In this document: one piece after another, positions 11,673-20,665 of the stretch
Numbering within the stretch: position 1 is the stretch's first letter
Layout: every line of letters starts with the position of its first letter
Source of the DNA: Symsagittifera roscoffensis
Taxonomy: Eukaryota; Xenacoelomorpha; Acoela; Convolutidae
Direction of reading: 5' to 3'
NCBI RefSeq assembly: GCF_963678635.1
Contig: NC_087070.1
Span: 13,056,539-13,120,538, forward strand
DNA length: 64,000 bases
Program-made: the position numbers and the translations under genes
Notes under the pieces: model-generated
The model's input: only the letters and a program-made list of their open reading frames with translations
Told to the model about the DNA's origin: nothing
Databases searched by the model: none

Positions 11673-11966
11673 ATGGTGAGTACATAATTAACAAAATTGC
11701 AGTGTATTAATAATAAGTTCTTTGATTGTTTCAAACAAGTGTTTTAGAGCCGCATGCTGATACTCAATGTGCTGCTAGCCTTCAGCGTTTTGACATTTGT
11801 TGCTTCTCGGACAAGAGGAGTTGCTTCATTGACCAGGGAAGTTGGCGGCAATGAAGGAGAGAGACGCTTTCTCAATGATGATCTAAAAGAGTTCATGAGA
11901 AAGCAAGGGATTAAATATTGGAGAAAGAGAGCAGAAGAGTTCAAGGGATATGGTACTCAGATTTGA
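11673..11966 (+). CDS. Small secreted peptide precursor, copy 1 (two exons)
   Basis: Exon 1 contributes only the ATG at 11673-11675. A 72 bp intron (11676-11747, GTGAGT...TTTTAG) follows, then exon 2 (11748-11966) gives a 73-residue precursor. Residues 1 to about 22 are a signal peptide with hydrophobic core LILNVLLAFSVLTFVA. A short linker with a dibasic ERR site follows, then a charged amphipathic segment FLNDDLKEFMRKQGIKYW ending RAEEFKGYGTQI. There is no cysteine, so no disulfide scaffold. Two paralogues (30316-30615 and 37884-38174, minus) keep frame, intron position, intron length and C-terminus, which is the strongest evidence that this is a real gene. The family is not recognised; a secreted effector, neuropeptide-like or antimicrobial peptide is possible. 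Starting at the internal ATG at 11754 would give 70 residues. Confidence 0.75.
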
Positions 11967-12043
11967 GGCCACTGCAACTAATGCCTGGGCAACTAAGATT
12001 ACCAGTTGAGTGCTGTGCTAACATGTTTTGATTTTTTTCCCTC

Positions 12044-12428
12044 CCCGAGTCGAGATTTTTCACCTAATTTGAAGCAAGATTTGAGCGGTTTGAGCGGTTT
12101 TTTTAGACAATTACGCTCAAAATCTTGCTTCAAAATGAGCGGTTTGAGCGGTTTTTGAACGGTTTATCTAAAAAAAACCGCGCAAGATTTGAGCGGTTTA
12201 TCTAGAAAAACCGCTCTAAAACCGCTCAAATCTTGTGCGGTTTTTGAGCGGTTTTTTTAGATAAACCGTTCAAATCTTGCGCGGTTTTTGAGCGGTTTTT
12301 GTAGATAAGCCGTTCAAAAACCGCTCAAACCGCTCATTTTGAAGCAAGATTTTGAGCGTAATTGTCTAAAAAAACCGCTCAAACCGGTCAAATCTTGCTT
12401 CAAATAAGGTGAAAAATCTCGACTCGGG
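12044..12428. mobile_element. 385 bp near-perfect palindromic (foldback) element
   Basis: It begins CCCGAGTCGAGATTTTTCACC and ends with the reverse complement. Inside, both arms carry iterated GAGCGGTTT / AAACCGCTC blocks and GAAGCAAGATTT. The whole unit can fold into one long hairpin. The related locus at 37800-37840 (minus) lacks it, so it inserted after the peptide-gene duplication. No transposase is present, so it is a non-autonomous foldback or MITE-type element. A target-site duplication is not clear. Confidence 0.8.
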
Positions 12429-13698
12429 CAAGCTGTTCCCTCGGTAATTTCAATCGAACTCCAAACTGTTACCTTTTCATTTTTGAAAAAAATTAGTTAC
12501 ACGGATTTTATTAGTAGTATCTTTTTATTAGTAAATCACGTGCTCTATCTATTTTTCTACGTAAAAACAGATTAAATTCCAGATTATACTTCAGACTAAA
12601 AAAACAGAATCGGAAAAACTTAGACGCAGAAAGAAATTTCAGATTCAGAAACTTAGACAGGATATGATTGTCAGTTTTTTAGACAAATTAATCACCTGGA
12701 GAACAGTCAGAAATCCGATCTAATAACAATTCCTATTCGCAAGCGTTAAAACGAAAAAGTTAGCAGAATGAAAACTTTTTGGCTCTTTTTCCTCCCCCCC
12801 CCCCCCCCCCCCTGCAAAATTTTACATGTGAAATTTTGTTCACACAATCCGAATGTTACGAAAATTGACATGCGAACTAATAAAGCCAAGACAAATATAT
12901 TTGGTCTTCATGTTTAACCTTTTAAAACCCCTCGTTACACCATAAAGTTGATGCTTATGTGAGGTGGGGGGAAGGAAAAAGAGCCAACCTTTTTGCTCTA
13001 AGTTTAAGTTAAAGTTAGCAGAATGAGCAAGTTCAACATTTTTGGAAGAAATTTTCGGTTCCGAGATAAACTATGCCTCGAATCTTCTTTAAAAAAACAC
13101 TTCAGCTTAAAAACCAGCTTTCAGTGTTTGTTGTTTGCTCTAGAAAAAAGCATCCTTCAATTCGGCTTGAATCAAGCTCAAAAAACACCACTAACGAAAC
13201 TAAACACAAAATGAACTACTTTAAGAAGAAATGGGTAGCAGAAATTTTGATAACAGTCAGACTAACATTTCCATGTATTCGTGATTCTCAACCGAAATTA
13301 TACATATGTCAATAATAGAAGGTAAACAAAATTTGCAGTGTTTAAAGGTGTTTAAACTGAGCAAAAAATTATTTAAATTCCATTAAAACAAGCTTTAACA
13401 TGTTTCTGAGCATCTTGCCTTTAAAAAAAATTGTTATCATACAATTTTCATATTTGAAAATTGTATGATAACCATTTTTTTTTCAAAAAAATAAACGTAG
13501 TTATTTTTCATCACCAGATTGTTGTATTTGGTTCAAATAGCCCGAGAAACTAGGTTGAATCTTTTTTAATGGTATTTTGAATTTGTATCAAAATTGTATG
13601 ATTAGCATTTTTCCATACATTTGATGCAGGCAATTGAATGATAAGCATTTTCGGTGTGGGGAAATGTAAGATAAGTTTTTTCGGTTTATGGAGGTCAA
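12429..13698. other. AT-rich DNA between two GAGCGG elements
   Basis: It contains a 19 C homopolymer (12794-12812), a perfect-type hairpin (13423-13483), and three loose repeats of TGTATGATTAGCATTTTT-like sequence (13585-13680). The frames at 13023-13315 are weak and have no homology support. Together with the flanking palindromes this forms an insertion of about 1.94 kb relative to the paralogous locus near 37.8 kb. Confidence 0.5.
13423..13483. repeat. 28 bp-arm hairpin with 4-base loop
   Basis: The left arm AAAAATTGTTATCATACAAT.. pairs with the right arm ..ATTGTATGATAACCATTTTT with one mismatch over about 28 bp and a TATT loop. T-runs on the 3' side would look like a strong terminator in other settings. 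Here it is more likely the remnant of a small foldback element. Confidence 0.7.
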
Positions 13699-13987
13699 CC
13701 CGGGGTCACATTACCTTTCGAGGCCTTTTTGTTGGTTTTAATCGGTTTTCTTCATAAGACCGCTCAAAAACCGCTCAAATCTGGCTTGAAAAACCGCTGA
13801 AAAATCACCGCAAGAAATGAGCGGTTTTTGAGCGGTTTTTCAAGCAAGATTTGAGCGGTTTGAGCGGTTTTTCCAAAAAAAACCGCCTAAACCGCCCAAA
13901 CCGCTCAAACCGCTCAAATCTTGCTGAAAAACCGCTCAAACCGTTCATATCTTGAGCGGTTTTTGAGCGGGATCTCGACCCGGGTCG
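13699..13987. mobile_element. Second GAGCGG-rich palindromic element
   Basis: It starts CCCGGGGTCAC and ends GACCCGGGTCG, with dense AAACCGCTC / GAGCGGTTT iterations and CAAGCAAGATTTGAGCGG inside. It belongs to the same family as 12044-12428 but is less symmetrical. Its right edge abuts GCAAAAATCTTCATTCC, where the paralogous peptide locus resumes. Confidence 0.65.
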
Positions 13988-14670
13988 CAAAAATCTTCAT
14001 TCCATTGTTTCCTCACCGCGGTAACAAGAAGATGACTAGTGTTTTGAGAGTATATAGACAATTTCCTGCTTTTTTTTGATAATCAGTAATCAGCTGGAAG
14101 CAACACTTGTAACAAACTCAAAATCCGTCTTTAAGGGTAGGTTATACGAAATTTACCAATCAAAATTAAGTAGGTTTTTGTTCACCTTTTTGACTTTTTG
14201 ACTTTTTGACAACAAATACTGAAGAAAAAGTAACGCAACTAGAGAATTTAAAAACAAACAATAAAAAATAAATAAAATAACTTGACTTTTAATAAGTTAG
14301 TTTAATAAATAGTTTAGAATAAACCTAGTTAGAAAAGCACAATAAAAGTTTAAACAATTCAAAAAATCTCATTCCTCGAAGTTCTTTTTGAAAAATTTTA
14401 GCAGTTTTAACAATTTTTTCTTAACGGAGCGATAAAACGATGTGAAGTTGCATCTCTCAAAGAATGAAATGATAATTAGCAGTACATACTGGTACATTCA
14501 GATCATTTCTTTCAAAATAATGTTGTGTGAGGTTTCAAGTTTTCGCTGTTATCATTGATACAGGCAAAAAATGCGCCAAAAGCGTGTTAGTTTCACCAGA
14601 GAAATGAAAAAGTTTTGTGATCACGATGTTATAGAAAAATTTAAATTCCGAAATTTGGTTGCATTTCTTG
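13988..14670 (+). repeat. Downstream part of the peptide-gene duplication, partner at 37090-37805 (inverted)
   Basis: TCTTCATTCCATTGTTTCCTC, AAGAAGATGACTAGTGTTTT, AGTTGCATCTCTCAAAGAATG and TGTTGTGTGAGGTTTCAAG recur in order on the minus strand of 37090-37805. So the third peptide locus and this one derive from a duplicated segment that extends at least 2.7 kb beyond the gene. The frame starting at 14571 is not maintained in the partner and is not called. Confidence 0.7.
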
Positions 14671-15659
14671 TTTCGATTGCTCTTCGTGTTCCACTTTTGT
14701 TTCGGCCGCACTTATCTTGCAATTTTGGCGCGACTCCGTTTCGACCACGACTTTGTTTCGTTCAAATCAGCTATGTGATCTATTTCGTTTCGAACGCAAT
14801 GTGACTTCGTAGTCAACTGTTTGAATTGTGCCAATCTTATTATCAAGCAAATATACTGACCAACTTCGGCCGTTTTGATAACCTTAAAATAACCTTTATT
14901 TTCTTAACACCTAACAGTTTTTCATCACTCCTTCAAATGGGCTAACCTATTGCAGTGTACTTAAAAATTTCATTAACCTTTTTATGCGTGAACTCTCAGT
15001 TTTTCTCCAAAACGTCCCTCATTTTATCAACTTTTGCATAAACTGCTTAAAATTGTTTAACTTTTGCATGACAATTCATACAAAATAAATTAGTTTCCGA
15101 TTGCGTAAGCCACTGATGACAGATCTAACCAGCTTTCAACTTTCCTCTAACCCAGTTGGAATAAAGCTTAAATAAGCAACGCAGTTTATTCATCACCAAC
15201 CCAATACCAAAACTCTATAATCTTAGGAAAGTTTTTTACTATTCAGAAAGCAGACCAATCTGGATAAAAGTTAAAACCAAAAACCGATTTGAATTAGGAC
15301 CACTCAAAGCTTTAGTGAACCTCAGATTAACAAAAACCATAACAAAAAAGCTAATTTAAACGAGGAGACAAAACCATAAGTAACGGGCAAACAACAGCTA
15401 TATAAAAAAAAGTTATAATCAATAGAACCTTTTACTAAATAAACCAATCTTAGCTACACTCCAACAACTACCCTGAACCACCAGTATGACGTCTTGAGCA
15501 TGATCAATTGCGGCCTCACTAGCCGACAAAAACCAGTAAGAGCAACTCTTCAAAAAACCTAACTAAGATAAAAGCTTCTGCGAAATTAATTATTCCATCT
15601 AGTAGAGCATCCAGTCTGCAGTTTTTATGTTAAAATTGGCTAAAGAAACAGCAAAGTAA
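14671..15659. other. AT-rich spacer, nothing recognised
   Basis: No conserved frame or repeat partner was identified within the window. Confidence 0.5.
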
Positions 15660-15900
15660 TAGACCAGGAATAGAATTGGTAAGGCTTCATATTTTGTGTA
15701 ATGGTAAGAGAATGATGAGAAAAACGGTAACTTGTTTGTTTTTGTGAGAAAAATTCGGGTTTTTTGGAACAAATATGGGCGTGCGTTTTCTAATTGAGGA
15801 GTATCAAGGTTGAATTAGGTGAGGATTTAAGCATGAAGATATTTTTTTATGTTTTTTTGGTTAGTGGTAAGTCAATTGACATTTTTAAAATCAAATAAAC
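15660..15900 (+). repeat. Repeat flanking a Polinton-like relic, partner at 29640-29870
   Basis: TTTGTGTAATGGTAAGAGAATGATGAG and GGTAAGTCAATTGAC-like blocks match 29660-29870 in the same strand orientation at moderate identity. One copy abuts the polymerase relic at 16.1 kb and the other abuts the integrase relic ending at 29.5 kb, so it may be a terminal sequence of a Polinton-like element. Confidence 0.4.
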
Positions 15901-16115
15901 GAGATTTTTTCAAAACTTCAAGGTACGACAAATTTTGATACAATTTGACCTTTTAACTATTTTTTTAGATGAACCTAATTTTCAAAGCAGTACTTTATCT
16001 ACTTGAAACTATGCTGAAACTTACTGAAATTTTAAAAACTTACATTTTGTGAAAAGAAAGTTAAATTACAAAGAAAATATATAAATCACTGAGTCGTATT
16101 TGAAATTAACCGCAA

Positions 16116-17110
16116 TCAAATTAAAAAAATCCTTCCAAACCAACTAAATACTGCATTGTACCTAAGTTTAAAACTTGATATCACTTCGTAAAAAATATAG
16201 CCTTGCTTCAGTTCTTCTATTTTCAATGGCTTTGTATGAATTCCATCAGGTTGTAGTTGTCTCTTTGGATAAAAATAAAAAAGTTCTTTTTTTGTTTGCT
16301 CATCTGTAGCCACCATATGATTAACTTTGACATAAGTCCGTCCTTAGAACCTTCCAGGTTTCGTTTGCTGAAACATTCATTACTCAACTTGAATTTATCT
16401 GACTTGTTGCCATAGGAGCAATATGCCTTGCAACACCAATATAGAATTTTTACCGGCTCCCACATGAACCCGGCTCACGGTTGTCATGCTTCTTGTTAGT
16501 ACTGCAACACGTTCAAGGAAAGAAAATAGCTTTCACATCTGACTTGAAAGAGTCTCTGCAAAATCTCATCAACTAGAGTTTTTTGAGTAAATACAATCAA
16601 AGGACCACCTGTCATGTCTTCTCGTTTTTTTAAATCACTTTCGCAAAAGGATAAATTTTATAATTAGAAAGTTTGTGCAGCCAATTATTTGTTCAATTCG
16701 GAAGCGTGAATCCAAGTTTTAACATCTCTATCGCTTTGTTATGCTAAAACTGAATTGTTTTCATAGATTCCAGGGTTGGAAAAAAATCCTTGTTATTGTG
16801 CCACTGCGAAAAGTCCTTAAACTCAGTAACTCCTTTCGTTTTCCTTTCAAGTCAGTCGTAGGATTTTTTGTAATTATCCAACTGCTTAGAACTTGACGGA
16901 GCATGCTTGTTAGCCATATAATAGTTCATTTCTTGCTGATTGTATGTAAAATACTTCCAATCAGTGTAATAAAAAAATCTCTCAGTACAATTTTTTCGAT
17001 GTCGAACTACGTTTTGGCGAAAGTACGTATTTCCACAGTCTCAACACTAAACTTTCTCGTTGCGGTTAAGGCCGGGTTTTATCTAGAAATTAGAAAAAAC
17101 TAAACTGGGA
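16116..17110 (-). pseudogene. Relic of a family-B (protein-primed type) DNA polymerase, lineage A
   Basis: Read on the minus strand from about 17080, one frame with few stops has a zinc-finger-like Cys...Cys...VVRHRKNC motif. It continues with FKDFSQWHNNKDFF and an EMLKLGFTLPN segment, then in a shifted frame TGGPLIVFTQKTLVDEI. These resemble, in order, the N-terminal zinc finger and the region before the polymerase palm in Polinton/adintovirus-like protein-primed DNA polymerases. Internal stops (for example after the finger and after the WHNNKDFF block) show it is dead. The palm motif with paired aspartates is not seen. The resemblance is by eye only; the other relic at 61.5-64 kb is much clearer and appears to be a different subgroup. 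Confidence 0.5.
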
Positions 17111-19130
17111 CTTTGAAAAAGTTCCAAAATTGAGAGTTTAAAGTAGTAAAAAATGAAGAAATCTACTCTAAAAAATGGTCTCTAATTTTTTTAGAAGTGA
17201 CCTCACCGCCAACAAAAGTTTTGCTGTTATGGTATTTCCTTCGAACAAAATTTCCAAAAAAATTACCGAAATTTCACTGGAAATTCTATAATTTCTCAGA
17301 AAAAATCTTTCAGCCAACCAGAACTCAAAACTTTGGATGAAAATTAATCATTAATTGGAAAACCCCAATTAAAAAACATTTGAATTTCTTCGAGTTACTC
17401 TTCATGAAAGAAGAAATTTTTCCATATGAATTCCTTATTTATGAAATAGATGTAGATTCTTATTTTTTTCTACATTTTATTTGAAAAGTTTGTTGTACAA
17501 AATGAAGTTCTCCTACAAAGTCAGGGACAAAATAAGGGTATTTACTCAATGAAAGAATTCAATTTTGAACCGAGTTTTGAAAATCAAAGCTTTAAAATTA
17601 CTGCTGAATTTACTTGACTAAAAAAGAAATTTTTTGTTCCTTCTTTTTTTTTTGCTTTCAGTTTGAAATAGTTTCCCAGAGACTAGCTTTCAAAAACTCA
17701 TCAATTTAGAGCTAGCCGTCAATATTACATCAACATCAAAGAGTTTCACTATCTACTGAAAAAGCAGCAGTTTTTCTTTGCTTTTCTATAAAAAATTCAA
17801 TTGACTTGATGAAAACACTTGGAGAAATGTAATTTATAATAATTTTCTTCTATTAATTATATCGGCATTTTTCCTTATTCCTACCGCAAACAACATGTGG
17901 TCATTTATATTGTCAATTTTTTTTTGTGTAAACTTTTACTTGCTTGGATGGTTTGATTCTTCAAAAGAGTTCTTTTGATGGATACGACAACTAGAGATAA
18001 CTTAGCATTTTTGTGATAAATAAGGATAAATTGTACAAATGACCTTAAAATGAACATTGTTTCTGATTGAAAAAGGTTTTGTTTAATCAAAATTTGCCTA
18101 AAAACAAGCTGTTGCAACGCAAATTTAAGCTCGAGCACGAATGCATATAAAGACGAGCTGATATGACCATTTGGCCAAGCGTTCTATGCTAATGTACTGA
18201 AACTCAGTAGACCACTTCGGACACTTTTTTTGGTTATAATTCAGCTCAGCTTTAATTATGGCTGACCGTCAAAAGTTGCAATTTGTCTCAAGGACAGTAG
18301 TACCGGTTCTTGTGGCTAGCTTGCGCCATTGTTTACCTTTATTGGGAGATAAAGGGTGTTTGTGATGTTATGTTTTGAATGAAATTAATCAGAAATACTG
18401 ATGGTTTTCGTTTTGCCATTAATACGAGTCTATTATTGATTTTTCGATAACAAACTCATCTTACGGAGATTGAGCTAGCATATGTTGGCGCTCCACAGGG
18501 GACAATTCTTTCAATTAACGAGGGATACCGAAGTCTTTCTTTTCACGAATTCGAAACAAGAGGGACACAGATATATATCCTCTCACGACAAGGAACAGAA
18601 GAGACGATTCCTCGGACGCGGAGAGCAGATCCTCGACTGCTCAAAAACAGTACGACTGCGCGGGGGCCTTCATACAGTTGTCATGTTTTGCCTTCAGAGG
18701 TTAATTTGACAAAACGGAGGCCTATAAACAGGTGATGAGTGCTAGCTTCTCAGACAATTCTGACGATACGGAGGACAACATTCATGTGTCAAACTGAAGT
18801 CGCGATAGAGACCTGTTCAGGTATACTGAATCAAAATCAAAGGGTGAGCTGTTGAGACGACGCTGAAATATGTTCCTCCAGGTAAGAGTCCTCGCCCGCC
18901 ATCAAATATCGCTAGGTTTTTTGTGGCGGGAGGTTACCACTTCCATTGTGATAGTTCATCGGTACACTCGTCATATATTAAGCGCACGGGATTCGAGCCT
19001 GGCGGAAAACAGCAAATGATAATATGTCCATATACCCTGAGGACGCATCAACCGTAAATGAAAAAATTTTTACGACGATTAATTGGATTCGATGGTTACT
19101 TGGATTCGTAATGCAAGGTTACTTGGATTT
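17111..19130. other. AT-rich region without a recognised gene
   Basis: A 75-codon frame (18482-18709, plus) and a 77-codon frame (17905-18138, minus) are open, but neither has a recognisable domain or a second copy in the window. The stretch 18480-19130 has more balanced composition than its surroundings and could be the decayed upstream part of the BEL/Pao relic that follows. Confidence 0.4.
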
Positions 19131-19139
19131 GTTCGCGCA

Positions 19140-20120
19140 ATTAGGATTAGCCGTGATTTGTTATCGTTAATTGAGTTCGGGGAGTTTAACTTGACTAAAT
19201 TTGTCAATAATGCTGATGAAATTACTTTAGCAATGAAACACTAGAATTGCGAAGCCCCGTCTTCACCCATGAAAGAAATATGTAACGGTGCTGAACGATC
19301 ATCACACCTCTTAGATCTTAAGTGGTACCATGTGAAAGACTTATTGATTGCTAGCAGATGAGTGAAATGTCCTCTCGCTCCGTCTTGAAATTCTCTCTTC
19401 TGTGTTTGACTCTGTTAGGTTAGTAGCTCCAAACACAGTTAGGCCTCGTAGTTTGCTTAAAGATGCTTGGAAAATCAGTGGCCAAATTTCGAATGACGAG
19501 TTACGTGAAGACATTTGGAAAAATTTTCTCGAATGGCACTCCGGTCTCCCACTCTTAGGGCAACTGACTATTCCCCGCTCTTTTTTCTTAGAACCTGTCG
19601 ATCAAATTGAGCTTCACCTGTTCGGTAAAAGCTCACAGGACGTTCTGTGAGCTGTTCGGTTTGTTTGTGCGCAACTCTCGAGTTCGCGCAACTGTCAAAT
19701 GTACTTCATCTTTGGTAAAGCTCGCGTCGCGTCAATGAAAGTGATATCTATACCTAAGCTAGAGCTTCAAGCTGCTCTACTTGCCATACAACTGAAAGTT
19801 GAAACACTGAAAGCCTATACCGTTAACATTAATCATGTCTACCTGCAGACAGATAGTACAACGATTTTGCAGTGGATAGGATTTTGCAGTGGATAATTTC
19901 CAATGACAATTTACCCGTATTTGGCGTTAATCAAGCCGGCGAAAACTTTGAATCGACCACTATTGATGAGTGGGACCATGTTTTGAGCGGCGATAATCCA
20001 GCTGACTCAGGTACCCGGCGGATTTCTTCAAAAGTCCTCAAGGATTGCAGCCAGGTTATTGGTCCGATCATTCTCAGGTTACTGACTTGCCGTTTATACC
20101 CAACAAAAGTGTGATCAATA
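19140..20120 (+). pseudogene. BEL/Pao retrotransposon: RT-connection and RNase H relic
   Basis: The pieces occur in BEL/Pao order. GEFNLTKFVNNADEITLA (about 19165-19245) is the end of the RT core. FDSVRLVAPNTVRPRSLLKD through LTIPRSF (19402-19650) is the connection region. FGKARVASMKVISIPKLELQ with LQTDSTTILQWI (19699-19890) is the RNase H, with its conserved Glu and Asp. GDNPADSGTRR (about 19985) follows. At least two frameshifts and stops separate them. The catalytic YxDD part of RT is missing or unrecognisable. Confidence 0.8.
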
Positions 20121-20429
20121 AAATTAGTTCGAAAGTTCTTTCTTGTGATGTCGATAATTGTTTGGAGACACCATCCTTCTTCGTCACCGATGCCACATTC
20201 ATCAAACATCCCTAGTAAAGAGTTCAATTGGGAAAATTTCAATTTCTCTACGAGGTATAAAGAAATGTCGCTTTTAAGTTGAGGATGCTGCCTTCACATA
20301 AGCTTTTTAGCAGTAAAGACTTAGGGATCACTGACCACGCTGAACTTGATATTGAAAAAAAAACAAACTTATTCATCAATTCAACGTTGAGTTGAAAACA
20401 CTCACCGCTGGCAAAACTATTAAGAACAA

Positions 20430-20665
20430 TAATAAGATTGCCTAACTTTTCATATTTTCACTTGCCTCAACACCTGGGCTGTACACCTGAAGATTGTATC
20501 ATATCTTGACACTAGATCTTTTGTCAAGAGCATCGAAGGGTTCATTACGCGTCGAGGTACACCAAGCACGATCTGGTCGGATGGCGGAACGAAATTTGTT
20601 GGTACGGAAAAGGAATTACTTGCCTGTGTCAAGAACTGCTTCTTCGAACAATTTTGTACAAGGAT
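20430..20665 (+). pseudogene. BEL/Pao integrase relic 1
   Basis: A frame gives TWAVHLKIVSYLDTRSFVKS and RRGTPSTIWSDGGTKFVGTE, the segment of a BEL/Pao integrase core around the second catalytic Asp (WSDGGTKF). It parallels 23600-23779 residue for residue with changes. The preceding zinc-binding part is absent and the sequence runs straight into the AT-rich duplicated segment at about 20640. Confidence 0.75.

Noticed and set aside
12044-13987. CRISPR-like array, because short motifs repeat regularly
   Set aside because: The motifs are GAGCGGTTT inverted iterations without constant-length unique spacers, in a eukaryotic context with no cas genes.
14160-14215. Simple CTTTTTGACTTTTTGAC repeat as a microsatellite of interest
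   Set aside because: It has only about three units and is shared, shortened, by the partner locus at 37.6 kb; ordinary low complexity.
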